From NCBI GenBank assembly GCA_020091685.1, contig CM034600.1:10511764-10575763 (forward strand): a DNA stretch of 64,000 nt, written 5' to 3'. The translations under genes were made by a program, and so were the position numbers. The notes beneath the pieces were generated by a model that searched no databases, was not told the DNA's origin, and saw nothing but the letters and a program-made list of their open reading frames with translations. Source of the stretch: Lutjanus erythropterus. Lineage: Eukaryota > Chordata > Actinopteri > Lutjaniformes > Lutjanidae. Position 1 is the first letter of the stretch. Each line of letters opens with the position of its first letter. Shown here in pieces: positions 24,759 to 37,360 of this stretch.

Positions 24759-26267
24759 CTTTCCTTGCTTTTTTTCATTCTTTACTTTTTTATTTCATCC
24801 ATAGTTTACCTTCTATCTTCCTGTCATCTATCTGTGTTGTATTTGCTTGCCTGTTTGTTTTAGAGAGACAACACACATTAATCACTGTTATGAGACCATC
24901 AATTAGACCACAGTATCAGAGTTTTTGGAAAAACTCTGGGCTTTACATCATAATCACTGAGATTATAAAGGTCATGCAGTGTTTTCTATTTTCTATCTTG
25001 GGGACAAGGTTGCTTAGACATACTGGTGATTCTGTTTTGACTCGGCAGACTACAACTCAAGTAATAATTTCAGGTGCAATAAAATCTTTTTACCAGCTTC
25101 TGTATGTTGAGCTCTTGCACAGTGTTCAATTGTTAGACTTAAACATCTCTCTTTGATGTATACCTCCCCCTCCCTGCCTCTGTCTTCATTTTCCACTCAA
25201 GAGTTCATGTGGATTTAGCAGATGAAATCAATAAAGCACTGTAGCTTTCCTCTGGATTCACCAGTCGATCAGTTTCATGGGACGAGCAGGCGGTCGTCAT
25301 GGCTTATACACTCCTCATCTGCTCCCACAGTTCTCTGCGTGGGAGCAATGTTTTCCTTCCTCAAGACGTCATGCCGCAAAACCAAACCCCCCCCACATCC
25401 CTGCAACAATTTCACAACTCTCTATTATTCTGATTAAGCCACTTCCTTTAGCCCTTTACGATGCTATTAATAAAAGCTTCTTTACAGAATGATTGAATAG
25501 GTCTGACAGCGTATATCATTACCATTAAATTAATTACGTGCCAATCCCACCTTGTGATGATTAAAAAGGATATCATTCGGTGTTTCACTCTTTTTCATTT
25601 GGAAATGACAGTCTGCCACTCAAGTTCTCCAATAAAGCCTAATTCTGATGAATTCCCAACGGTGCGAAGTAAAGACATGATTAATAGCATGCATGACTGA
25701 AAAAAAGAAAAAATAGAAAAGAGGGAGAGAGCAGTATGTGGTCAGAAATGCACTGCCTGGTAATTATAATGGAATAGAGGAGGGATGTGTGTGTTGAGGG
25801 GGGGTGTTCACATGATTATATAAACTCATATAAGATCATTTAACAAATACATTTATTAAGATTGTTAAAATCTTTGAGGGTGACAACATGGCTCACATGG
25901 TAAATGTAGAGCCATGGTAATTTCCACAGCGCTAATCCCACATGAAATACTGTTTTAATTTCCTAATTCATTTCAATTCCACTCTGCCATTTTTCTGAGT
26001 GCTACTAAGTTAATTTCACTGAAACTCAACATTTTTGCCAGATATTTCAAATTAAAAGCCCTGGAGAAAGAGGAGGGCTTATGATCTGTGAGACCCTGGA
26101 AGGCTTTTAATGTGATAAATCTATGCAGGAAGTGTTGAGCTTCATTGAAAGCTGCTTATCGGGAACAGAAAAAACTGGCAAATCAGAGCAACTGGATGTA
26201 GTGAATGAAAACAAGATTTCTGTTAGAGCACTCTGTTGTACTGATGGAATTAGCACTGTGGACATCT

Positions 26268-27800
26268 AACTTTTATTTAACATTTATTTAACCAGCAGGA
26301 GTCCTACTGAGATTAAAAATCTTTTTTAAGGGAGTCATGGCAAAGACAAACAGCAGTACAAAAAAAGAACAGATAAGTAAAATCAGATATGCAACAAAAC
26401 AAACAGCGTAGAAATGCATATCATCCCAAGGAATAAAAGTGCAGTATAAGCCAACAGTATCAGTTTAAGCAGTGAACTTCAGATCTTTCAAAGTGGATTT
26501 AAAACCATGCAAAGAAATCAGATGATTGAGTTTTAAAACTTTCTGTGGTGCATTCCAGTCTGAGGGTGCAGAGTATCTAAACACCCTTTCCCCAGTCTCT
26601 GTACGAACTTTTGGTACAGACAACATGTAAAAAAATGTTGACCGCAAAGAGCACTGTCCATTACTCTTCTGCGAAATAAAGGACACATAGATAGGATGGG
26701 GGCAGCCCAAGAACGACTTTGTATAGGAAAGTATACCAGTGTGTGCTCCTACAGTTTGCTTGAGCAGGTCATCCTACCTCGGTGTTAAAGCTCACAGTTG
26801 TGAGTCAAGCCCTTACAGTTTGTGGTGAACCTGAGGGCAGTATGATAAGCTGAGTCAATCATATGCAAAGCCTGAGCAGGGCATGAATATACAGAAGATC
26901 TCCATAATCGAATCCACCACAGGTAAGAATGTTGCAGCAACAAGTCTCTTTTTTACATTACAAGAAAAACAACTTGTTTCTAAAATAGAAACTGAATTTA
27001 AGCCTCAGCTTTTTTTTTTTTTCACATTCTGTATTAGTGGCTTAAAAAGTAAGAGCATCATCAATCAGAAGGCCTATGTTTTTGACTGTCTCAATACCTT
27101 TCCCTCAAGTGTAGAGAGAAGAGAAATGGATATTCTGTGGCCTACTCTTGGCATCAGAAAATAACATAAGCTTGGTCTTATTAGTGTCTCAAATTAAGTT
27201 CCAATTCATTGGCTTTGGCAAGGGTTGATGCACTACAGTAAACAACCTCCATATGTCTTCAGCATACAAATGAAAATGAGCATCTGTCACAATTTGACCC
27301 AAGTCATTTATATAAATAGTAAAAAGAAGTGGGCCAAACATAGAGCCATGTGGAGCACCCTTACAAATAGACAGAACAGGAGAGCAATAGTAGCTGGAAA
27401 ATAAACCTTTTCTCTGAAAGCCCTTTATTAAAAAGCCCCTGCTTAAGAATAATATGATCAACCGTGTCAAAAGCTCTGGCTAAAAAAGTGTGAGTGCAAA
27501 GTTGCTTTTTATAAAGTGCCAAAGAAACGTTGTTTACTACCTTCAAAGTTGCTGCAATAGTGCTATGTTTTTTACCTAAACCCAGACTGAAATGGAGACA
27601 AAATAACATTTGAAAATAATAAATCCTTCAGCTGCTCACCTAACATCTTGGAGAATTTTGAAATTGGCCTGCAGTTCCCTGCTTTGAACTAATAGAGAAC
27701 AAGAGCTCACTTCCAAATCTTAGGGATTTCATTATTTGCCACTGAGTGGTTAAAAATATATATTATGGGGCTCATCAATAAAATCAGCTGCTAGTTTTGA
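26268..27800 (-). mobile_element. LINE (non-LTR retrotransposon), 5'-truncated and degraded
   Basis: Reading on the minus strand, reverse-transcriptase pieces appear in order: NCRPISKFSKMLGEQL near 27650, KHSTIAATLKVVNNV near 27570, ARAFDTVDH near 27470, GSMFGPLLFTIYINDLGQ near 27320, and a C-terminal piece with VRTETGERVFRYSAPSDWN near 26600. The YADD catalytic motif is changed to YAED. The 3' tail reads CTGGTTAAATAAATG with repeated TTAAATAAA, typical of a LINE end. Frameshifts and stops break it. The pieces fit a LINE reverse transcriptase, but the clade is not assigned. Confidence 0.85.
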
Positions 27801-28748
27801 AAATTAGGCATCGCTAAGACCTGGCTCATTTTCATCTCTTGTATTGAGGGTTTCACAGGTGCAGAGCAGGGTGAGTAACCCAGGGAGCTAGAAGATATGA
27901 AATGAATTACATTAAAACAGTTCAACATATCTGTTTTGTCATAAAACACTTAGAGTGTGGTAATTTATCAAAACAACAGATAAATGTGTGAACAGGTAAA
28001 TATGAAGGACATTTTGAGTTTGCAATGAGCAGCATTAAATAAACATTAGAGAAAACAGAGGGTTGTTATTAAAATATATTAGAAAGGTGCCTGTCTTATG
28101 TGAGCCAGTTTCAAATAAAGCAAATGTTGAGTTAATTAAAGACAGTAGTCAATATTCAAGGATTTAAGGATCGCATTAAGCTAGTCAACATTATCTTTAA
28201 TAATGCATGGGTAAAATTAATCAGCACATTAATCTAAATCGACAAAAACCTCACAACAAAAAGAAATTTCAGCCTCGCTGAAAAGAGATTTTTCTGCTTT
28301 AGCTACTCTCCCTGCCACTCTGCCACACAGTTTTTCTTTTTTGTCTCACACTATGCGTCATCCACCATTTTCAAGCAACCTTCCTTCACCTCTCGAACTG
28401 AAATCCAGGAGCTGTATCTGCACGGTGTCAACACAGAAGTGCAGCCTGCCTTTCAGCTTGGCCAGCGTGCATTTTTGAGTCCATCCGGAGGGGATTTAGG
28501 AGAAGCAGAGAATCCATAGAGAAGCCATGTAATCCTTTTATTGAACTTGAAAATCACAAAAATTGGAGTTCTCACATGATGTCGGTGATATACTCTACCT
28601 GTCTGCCCCTCATTTCTGCCACCCTGTCTCATCATGCAACTTGTCCATGCTCTGCTACACCTGCCTGTCTATATGCCTATATGTGTTTGCATGAGTGCAT
28701 GCTGCTTTCTTGGCATGTGTGAGTGATTTGATATGCAGACATGCTTGT

Positions 28749-28769
28749 GCGTGTGTGTGTGTGTGTGTC
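28749..28769 (+). repeat. (GT)n microsatellite
   Basis: About ten GT units. Confidence 0.93.
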
Positions 28770-30045
28770 TTCTTCGTATCACATCTCTGTCAAAGTCTTC
28801 ATACAACAAATCCATCTGTCGTACTGTGGGTAACTTCTGATCCCCCTGCCCCCCCAGCGAGCATTAATGACCGAGCTTCACATCCTTTGCCTCCCACCAA
28901 ATAAGAACGCTGATTTATTGCAGCTTGATGACAGACAGAGAGAAAGAAATACGCACATGGAGGATATAGGGGTGCTGAAAGAAGAAAACAAATAGCCAGC
29001 CAGAGAGAGCGTGTGATAGAAAGGTAAGAGGTAAATGGATGAATAGGAGAAAACAGGAAGACAGTGATAAAGAGCGAAGAGGGAAGTGTGAAAGGCAGCG
29101 ACAGATGGAAGCAGAAACAAAGAAAAGTGCTCGCGAGTCCTCCCTCCCCAAATTGATTCTGACTGTCGGCCAGGGCGCCTGATGGATATCTGAGCCTTGA
29201 TTGGAATTTACATGCCAGACGCAACCCTCCTCCTCCCATCCCCAGCACACCCAATAACCCACTGCGCTCTCAACCTGCTTTGAGTGATAAGTGCTGGCAT
29301 ATTTAGCCCCAACAATGGCACTCCGCAGAGTTTCTGAGACCGGGAGAATGATGCATTGTTTATGAGAGGGAGTATCGTTTCAACAGTTGATTAATGGCGA
29401 GCAAGCTATCGTCAACTGCCATCGCACTGCGGGGGCACGCCAGGCCCAAATTGGATGAGTGCAAGGGAAGAGGAAAGGTGCTCCGCTGCTAGGCGGAGTG
29501 GAACTATCACATCAAGATATTTCGCTTTGGCACAGTGTTTACTTTGCAAGGCTGCACACCTCCAGAAAATGGGAACTTTCAACAGCAGCAGCCGCAGCCC
29601 TGGGGATTCACTGTCATTTCCCAACTCTGCACATCAATAAAAGTAAACAGACAACATTACTTCATAATCTGAGGCTCCAAATGGAATATGACCTGAATAT
29701 AAAACACTCTTGTAAATATTTCAGAGGTAGAAGGAGATCTGGGCGATATTGGTACTGGATTTTTCTTTTGAAAACTAAGATAAACACAAGTTCATCTTTT
29801 CCTGTCTTCCCTCACATTTACCTTCATGTTTTGGTAATGCAACTACTCAGCCATTCACCACAGCCCTCTCATCTCATGCATTCACTCTCCACCCTCTTCT
29901 GTGTCCCAGTGGGGGCAGCACTAGATTTAGTCTATTTGATTTACAAGTTTCACCATGGGAGTGTGTGCAAACAGCAACGCAAAGTGAGACATCTATCTGC
30001 CTGGTCAGGTGAATTCTTACCAAACACTTCATTCAATACTCCGTG

Positions 30046-30480
30046 CAAGTGCATTAATCACACAACATCTGATGCTCATTCATCAGGCCCTAGTACTGTA
30101 TTAAGGTACACAGGTTCTCACATATATCCATTAACAATAATTAACAACACCTACATCAGAATGCTTTTTATTGATTTCAGATCAACATTCAACACAATCT
30201 CCCCTATCAAAAAGACATGGCAAACTTCAGTACCACACCCTGCAACCAGGGCTCTGGGCTCTTAACTTCTACAGAGGAGCAGTTGAAAGCCTCCTGATTG
30301 GAAACATCACAAACTGGCATGGGATGTGAATGGCCCAGGACAGGAGGACCCTGTACTCTACTCATCTACTATCATCCAGCATCAGTGATAATGCAGAGGT
30401 GAGGTGCCCGCGCAAAAAATACTTTAATGCAATACCCATCCTAGTCACGACCAGGTCTGTAAGAGTCCTGAATGCATCTC
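30046..30480 (+). mobile_element. LINE reverse-transcriptase relic, internally deleted
   Basis: The plus strand reads NNTYIRMLFIDFRSTFNTIS at about 30145-30204, like the conserved FIDFSSAFNTI block of LINE reverse transcriptases. After a jump the C-terminal FYRGAVESLLIGNITNWHG block follows near 30270-30325. The catalytic core between them is missing. The 268-codon open frame that ends here includes mostly non-LINE sequence and should not be taken as one protein. Confidence 0.8.
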
Positions 30481-30827
30481 CAGCACTGCACCATGAAAAA
30501 TAGTTGTTGTTTTGTGACTTATTTTATCACCCATTTACTGTATATAATCTTTTCATAAAGGGGACTACAACTAGCATCCTGTTATAAAACAATGAACAAA
30601 AACCTTGTAACAATCATAACTTCTGCCATCAGCACGATCAGGGAAAACATAAAATTCATTCTTTATGCAGAAGTGCCTAAGGACATAGAGCATGGAAGTT
30701 TATTCTTATTCTACTGGTCTGTCCATCTGTTGATATGCTGTTGCTTTTCTGGGTCAATACCATGGTCATGCCAATATCTGGTGAGAAAAATATGAATTCA
30801 ACATAAAAAAAAAAACGGGCAGCTTAC

Positions 30828-31011
30828 CTATGTTGCCTGTTCGTATGTGCAGCCGGCCCCTGACAATGGTGTGGACCGCCATGGGGCTGAGGGCTGACCG
30901 TCGGTCCAAATCTGCACTCGTCAGCACGGTGTCCTCTCCCACGTAATCGGTGGTCAGAACCTCCACCTCGTGAAGGGCCTGCACTGCTGATTTACCCTGA
31001 CGCAACATATA
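30828..31011 (-). CDS. nphp4: NPHP4 exon F (LLRQG / RGRLHI segment)
   Basis: The 184-nt exon starts in phase 0 after a gcatccctag acceptor and ends one base into a codon before GTAAGC. The peptide begins YMLRQGKSAVQALHEVEV and ends VHTIVRGRLHIRTGNI. Human NPHP4 has HLLRQGRPAVQASHELEV and VHSVVKGRLHLTLANVG. This completes the central C2-like region. The next recognised exon is 16 kb away, and the 1+2 base split codon fits it. The first Met codon here is internal to the protein and is not a start. Confidence 0.95.
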
Positions 31012-32359
31012 CTAGGGATGCAAAATAAGGTGTGAGATAAGGAAATAAAATGCATTTATTTGCAAATAAGCATTAAACACAAATTAATCTTCATATTAAG
31101 ACATGAGGGGAAATGACTTATAGGGGGAATTTAGCACTTTTCACGAGGCTGTCCAGTCAGTGGTCATAGTAAATGCAAACAATTTTAAGCAATAAATTCC
31201 TCAGTGTGTGCTATGTTGACCAGGAAAGCTGCTTGCAGAGCTGTGCCAGCAGGGCCTACGTGTATCAGCATACATTGCATACAAGCTTCTAATGCCCACG
31301 CTCTCATGTTGCTGTGTATCACCACCGGAGCCGATAGCTATTACTTTGTTGGCTAAAACATAGTATTAGGTGATAGAAATACTCATCTAGCATGACCCTG
31401 GCTTCCCAGAGGTGGAGACTGGCTGAAATAGTCTGTACTTCTTCTTTGCCTCCAATTACATCACCATGGAATCACTGAATGCAGTTAGAACTACAGATTA
31501 GGTCTCTGGTTTCTCAGGCAATACAGCAGCACTGACGAATTTATGGCTTTAACTGACTACATTTACCATCAACGCTGACTGAACATCCACATGAAAAGTA
31601 CCAAATTTCCCCTGAAAAGAAGACAGACTAGCAAGAAAATGAAAGCAAATTCACACTAGAAATGGTTTGGAGTTTGGGTTATTGCATTCAAAACAGTTCT
31701 GTCTAGTTGTAAACCACTCTCTTAATTCTTTCTCATTTAATGTTTTACAAAATTCAAGTTGCAAAACAAATCAATTCCACATCAAGGTTAGTTAAAGAGT
31801 TTCTGCCCAATCAATAGACAGCAGAGTTGAAAAGACCAAAATTAAAAGGCCTTTAATCCATGGTTAGTTTCTCTTTAGAGGTTAAAATACAAAACTTGCT
31901 TCGGTCAATTTTTCTAAACAGACACAAAGTTTGCATATCTCATTAAACAGGATCATTTTTGCTCATTCTGGTCCCAGTTGACACAGAGTAAGACCATTTG
32001 TAACAACTATTATGACATTTCGTGTTTTCATGGAAACCTGTTTAATATAGAGTGAAGTTTTTGTATTTGACATTCTATTATCAGCAGCAGTTTGCTCTGC
32101 AACGCCTGGTTCACTCTATTAAATGTGTTAAAGCAATATACAGACGCTGCGCTAATCTATGACAGATGCACTGCACTGGAATGAAAGTGTGTCATGAGTT
32201 GACAATGCATGTGACTCTGAAAGTGTTTTTTTTTTTTCCTTTCAAGCTCAGCTCTTCTTACGGAGAACACCGGGTAAGTGGGAATCAGGGTTTATGTTGA
32301 AATACGGCAACTAATAATCACAAATGGCCACTTTCATCTTGACAGAATCAGTCCTCTAC
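31012..32359 (-). other. NPHP4 intron between exons E and F
   Basis: A 1.35-kb phase-0 intron with a short poly-T run near 32226. No repeat family or RNA was recognised. Confidence 0.8.
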
Positions 32360-32520
32360 CTTGAGCTCGATGGCAGTAGAACCTATGAGGAGCAACGAGT
32401 TGCTGTCCCAGATGTCGATGTGCATGGTGTGGAGGGCAAGGTAGCGCAGGAACCAGCGCTTCTCTCCTGGCCTCAGGAAACTCTCATCGACTCTGAACTG
32501 CACCTGCAGGCCCGGAGAGC
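32360..32520 (-). CDS. nphp4: NPHP4 exon E (central C2-like strands)
   Basis: The 161-nt exon has two leading bases that complete Gly with exon D, and it ends in phase 0. The acceptor is tccttgtccag and the donor is GTAGAG, somewhat weaker than the others. The peptide contains SPGLQVQFRV, then RPGERSWFLRYLALHTM, and ends SLLLIGSTAIELK. Human NPHP4 has SPGFQLRYMV, KPGERRCFARYLAVQTL and SLLLIGSAAVQMK. The pattern of short beta strands fits a C2-like fold proposed for this region. The intron before it is about 10 kb. Confidence 0.96.
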
Positions 32521-32839
32521 CTGGACAAGGAGAGAGGAGACTTCAGCATAGAGGGAAAACACACACTGTCCAGAAAAAGTATATACGAGAGGGGGCTCAT
32601 GAGCACTTCACTGTTCATCTAATATAAATGTGGACACACTAAGCACTGAGAGTACAGAGACAAAAATTAGCTGCTTTCAAAATATTAATTTACTGCAATG
32701 TTACACCATAACAACATCCTTGCCTTTGCTGGCATATTGCTGTGTTTCACTCCATGTTACAGCTACCAAACTCTTGGCTGTTAAGACTAACAACAAAACA
32801 GGGAACTGTTTACAGACCATACAGTTAATTGAGATAAAT

Positions 32840-32878
32840 TACTTTAATCGATAATGAAAATAACGATTGCAGGCCTAG
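32840..32878 (+). repeat. hAT-like nonautonomous element, right end
   Basis: The text AATCGATAATGAAAATAACG followed by ATTGCAGGCCTAG is close to the reverse complement of the common fish end TAGGGCTGCAACTAACGATT. The left end was not found. Confidence 0.6.
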
Positions 32879-33738
32879 TTGGATATCATCAGGATTATCT
32901 GGATTTAGGGCTTGGAAGCAAATGTTAGAAAACTGAGGTGTGAAATTTGAAGGACATGGGAAGCGTGCAGGATCCTTTGTTTTTTGAGCTTAACCCGTTC
33001 TAGGGAACAAACGTCAGGATCTCTCACAATTTTCTCATCTTTATGGAAGTGCCACACTAAATAACCCTTTAATTTGTCACCCATTTGTGTGATAAACTGC
33101 ACTGATGCAATGGCAAGTTGATACTTAACACCATAAAAGTACTGTTCAGCCTCAAAAAAAACACAACCTGGAGAAGAGGTCATCGATCTAATCATTATTT
33201 TAGCTTTTCCCTCCACCCAGATGGGTTTAAATTTGGAGCAAGAGCCATAATATCTGTAACCAGCTGTCAACCTTGTGGACTGATCTGAACTGGTGCAGCA
33301 GCCATCTACTGGGAGTCATTAGGTCCGATGATTGCACTGCAAGGGAGTACAATAACCTGGGAGTATGAGGCCGTTTCACAAAATCAGAAGCACCCTAGGG
33401 TTCCCATAACTCAAGATGATAATGGCGCATAACACACTAAAAACCTCAAGAGTGATTTTATGAGCAGCGGGATAGAATCATGGCTTTAATCAGCACATCA
33501 ACAATCAACACTTCTGGACCTTTAAGAGGAGCGGAGTTTCCTCTTAATCACTCAGAAAAAAAGGTTTTCTTTTTTTCAAGGAAATACTGGACACAGTTGG
33601 AAAACTGAAGCTGCTCTGCAGACAATGGGTGGCTGTAAATCTCATTAGATAATTAATATTTATTTTGTTGACTATTTGTTATTTTGGGAATATAAATTAT
33701 AGAATTAGACTGTTTTTTCATCTGTCATCAGTTTCTCA

Positions 33739-34705
33739 ATGACAGGTGTTTCTATGTCTCTGCAGGAGGATTTCTGTCTGCTTCTACTGTCTTGTGGTGT
33801 CCCACAGGTCTCAGTTCAGGGGCCTCTGTTATTCAGTTTATATTTGCTTCCCTTGGGACAGATCATAAACAGATTTGATATTCCACATAATTTATTTGAG
33901 GATTATATTCAGCTTCACCTTTCATTTAAAACTAACAAGGCCTTTAGGTTCAGCAGGCCCCTAGACCATCTTAACACCATGAGGGATCGAACGGCAGAAA
34001 ATATGTGACAGCGAAGAGCTGATAAGATGGAGGTTCTGATTGTTGTTCCAGAAAAGGTTACAACGTGATCATACAAAGTATTAGGCCTCTTCCCTTTCGG
34101 GATAATATTTGATCAATCTGCAGTAAGCAGCTGAACAGATCTTGCTTTTTCCACTTAAGAAACATTGGTAAAATGAGATCTGTAGTATCAATGTCATAAC
34201 TAGAAATGCCTATACGTGCCTTTATCTCATCATGCATTGACTAGAGTCATGCACTTTACACCTGACTAAGCATATCTAGCCTTGATCATACATACGCAAT
34301 CCAGAATAACGCAACAAGACTTCTCAGCTAGGTCAAATAGACAGTCTCACATTACTCCCATACTTCCCTCTTTGGTCAAATAAGCTAAATTTGTCTGTCC
34401 CATGCATGCGCCTTGGACCCACTGTGACTTAGCCTTTGAAGCTGTAGCATCTAAACTATGGAATGCTCTGCCTGCAAATTTACAGTCTGCTGATTTAGTG
34501 GAATCTTTAAAAGGTAGCTAAAGACATACATGTTTAGACCAGTGTTATATATGCACCAGGTCTGCACTGTAAGTAATTCTTATTGTGCACTTTTCATTAT
34601 GTATTGTGTTTTAGTCTTTGCACTTTTTAGATTACTTTTTTGTATGTTGTTTAATGCTGTTGTAAAGCAATTTGTGACTCTCCTGTCCAGAGTGCTATGC
34701 AAATA
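33739..34705 (+). mobile_element. L2-like LINE, 3' half, degraded
   Basis: Reverse-transcriptase blocks follow in order on the plus strand: CGVPQVSVQGPLLFSLYLLP (33800-33860), a decayed ADD box as EDYIQLHLSF (33895-33925), MEVLIVVPEKV (34027-34060), a decayed DYCN-like block near 34230, HAIQNNATRLLS (34294-34330), and KLWNALPANLQSADLVESL (34455-34510). The 3' end has the L2-like sequence AAGCAATTTGTGACTC and TGCTATGCAAATAAA. Stops and frameshifts interrupt it, so it is inactive. Confidence 0.88.
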
Positions 34706-35262
34706 AATGTCTTCTTCTTCTACTTCCTCTCTTTTGTCCATTTGTGCAAGGTCACATGCAGGGACATCCACAGCAACAATTTCATTTTGACTGGATCAAT
34801 TCAGAGTAAAAGCCAAGATTAATTTTGACAATGTAAGATGAGTGGCCCTTTGATTCTCTGATGACAGCTCTGCGATGTACCAACATGAGATCTGACTCAT
34901 CCCCTAACTCTGTGCGGTTTGAATGAAAGTGACCCTATTAGTGAGCTAACTCAGCTGGTGAGTGGGTACCAGCGGTGTGTTGATCCTGCCGTGTGTCTGT
35001 ATGAAAGGTGTGAGTGTGGGTCTGTGTGCCAACTTGACTCCCAGAATTCTCCCACACAACCTCCCTCCAGCTTCATATCAAAGCTCCCACGCTGTCTTTC
35101 TTCCTATAAGTTGAACGTGCGGAGAAGCAGCTGGCTGGATAGAAGTGGAGTAATGAGGACCTTTGGTGACAGCCCTGCTGTGTTAAACAGACCAGCAAGC
35201 CCCTCTGACTCCCTCCACACATGAACTGTCAGAAAATTCTTTTGTTTTTTTATAATTTTTAA

Positions 35263-35311
35263 TACACACACACAAACATATTCTCGCATAATGTGTGTGT
35301 GCGTGTGTGTG

Positions 35312-35342
<31 letters not shown>

Positions 35343-35355
35343 ATGTGTTTGTGTG
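35263..35355 (+). repeat. CA and (GT)n microsatellite pair
   Basis: A short ACACAC run at 35263-35274 is followed by about 50 bp of GT with GC interruptions from 35292, then a decayed GT tail. Confidence 0.95.
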
Positions 35356-36219
35356 CCACTGGTTCTGGTCTGGTGTTCTCAGACAGTTGATGTTGTCTGC
35401 TTCTGTGAGATGTATTCAAAAACACTGTGGTAATGTTTTGTTTTCTTCTTATCAAGTTAGAAAATTCAGTTGAATCGAACTTAAAGCCCCTTTTACACTC
35501 AACAAAAAAAACATCCACTAACATCTGGCTTTTGTCTTCCATAGGAGAGGATACGATCGGAACTCACTCCCGGGTCTAATTTTCGACCCCTTTTCTACGA
35601 AGGCTTGTCGCCTCCATCTGTATCTTCTGTGACTCTTTTGCTCCACAACTCCTATACACTCGTTAATGATTTTCAAATGGGATGAATAAGGCGGTAGTGC
35701 AAAAATACAGTCAACAGTCATTAGACACTAAACCTCTGCAGTGAAAGGCAAAATAAAATTCATCTGAGCATATTGCAGCTGCTTAAAGCGAGTTGAGGTT
35801 GGTTACAGTGAAGGTTTCACATACTGAAAAATCCACCCACACTGGAATGATTTTTTGATCACATATCTTAGATGGAAAAAAAACATACTGACTAGGGGAA
35901 ACTCCATTTCATCTAAAGTAGACAACAATGACAGCTATAGAAATGTATTTATTTATTTAATTTAATCAAAAGGACATTACAGGCTTGTTGAAGAGACGGT
36001 GGAAGAAACAAAGACCAAAGCAGTCTTTATTATATCTATATTTCTGAGATGCTTAAAGACTCCCTTTCCTTTAACCTAACCTATGCAGACTCCCTCTCCC
36101 CCCCTCCTTCTCCCCAACCACCCGCCAAGTCTCTCCACTTGGACCATTAATTCTCCCAGCATGCTCTGGGCTTGTGCGCAGTGGACGGGTGGCAATGAGA
36201 ACACAGAGGGAGAGCAGCA

Positions 36220-36239
36220 GAGAGAGAGAGAGAGAGAGA
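36220..36239 (+). repeat. (AG)n microsatellite
   Basis: A 20-bp pure AG run in a purine-rich stretch. Confidence 0.93.
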
Positions 36240-36371
36240 TTGTGCCGTGTGTGTTTGTGCTCACAAGCAGGGAAGAGCTGACAGATCTGGCCCAAGGGTT
36301 GTACAGGGTTGCGTGCGTGTGTGCAGCTAGGTCTGCAGACGAGGAGCGGCACCCAGCAGACAAACCACCAA

Positions 36372-36403
36372 CCCCCCCCCCCCCCCCCCCCCCCCACCCC
36401 CCT
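36372..36403 (+). repeat. Poly-C tract (24 C, then CCCC-rich)
   Basis: Twenty-four consecutive C bases, one A, then six more C. On the NPHP4 sense strand this is a G-run that could form a G-quadruplex. It also makes a spurious poly-Pro frame and a poly-Gly frame. Confidence 0.9.
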
Positions 36404-37360
36404 CCTCACAACCTGGATGCCCTGCCTGGTGTGTACACAGCAGACCAGGCAGGCTGAAAATCCTGCCGGGGATCAACAACTCTCAACAACGCTGTGAAGG
36501 CTGCAGGCAAAGAAAACACTGAGGATGCACAGAGTGTACAGATAGATGTAGAGACTGACGCAAAACAGAGCATCATGGTAGACACATTTAGCGATATATC
36601 CAGGGGAACATATGGTGGCCATTTAAGGTTTCTCACTGCGATATCAGACATATGATTCACCTCATTACATTTTATACTTATTTTAAAATTAGCTGATACT
36701 CTTGATGGTCTTCTACAAGAACACCTAAAAGTAATAATCCACAACATTTTTAGATAAATACCTTTGCCTTTTTCATTACCTGAAGCAAGCTCATTTTGAT
36801 AGACAAGGCGCAATATGTATTATCAGATAAACATAATATAAACTGCTTATTTCTTATAAGAGGCTGCCAACCCAAGAAAAACAACAGCATCAATTTGTTG
36901 TTTCAGCAAACAACAGCGACAAATGTTTATGTTCATATGGCAAAGACCTCAAGTGGTTGTAAGAATTATGACTCTTGTCTGTCAGAAGCAAAGGAGGAAA
37001 CAAGGTAATGTTGTCTTAGAGCCACAAAATCTACAGAGGACTGCGACTGTGGAGTGGTTGGATGGGTCAACAAAATGTCTGACTTTGCCACAGAAGAAGA
37101 CTAGTGTGTTATTAAAGCCCTAACCCTGCCTTAATGGAATAGTTATTTAACACAAACCACACTCTCTTTGTTGTTTTTGTGCATAAATGTCTAACATTAA
37201 TTAATGTTAATTAAAAAAACAAGAACCCTGTCAATAACGGTTGCTTAGCTACACTTACATTATGATCGGTCAATCACAGTTGTTGTGAGAGGTTTAGTAA
37301 ATGGTCAGTTTCACAGTTAAACTTCCAAACATATCAGATCAATAACTGAAGCTTACCAAT

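Larger units (their letters stand above)
14816..30827 (-). other. 16-kb NPHP4 intron between exons F and G
   Basis: This is the largest intron in the window. It holds the CA tracts at 17586-17792, 23760 and 28749, unassigned minus-strand open frames at 19567 and 24297, a minus-strand LINE at 26268-27800 and a plus-strand LINE relic at 30046-30480. I recognise nothing in 14880-17580, 17920-19560, 20000-23400 or 27850-28740. The split codon G|CG links exon F directly to exon G, so no further exon is required, but a cassette exon cannot be excluded. Confidence 0.65.

Noticed and set aside
28799..29254. 151-codon minus-strand frame
   Set aside because: Composition is biased (Phe/Leu/Ser from purine-rich DNA on the other strand), overlapping frames are equally open, and no family is recognised.
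29459..30265. Longest open frame in the window (268 codons, plus strand) as a gene
   Set aside because: Only the last part resembles a protein, and that is a LINE reverse-transcriptase relic. The rest has no recognisable domain and no splice or promoter support.
36083..36457. Poly-Pro and poly-Gly frames over the C tract
   Set aside because: They are direct translations of the homopolymer and flanking low-complexity DNA.
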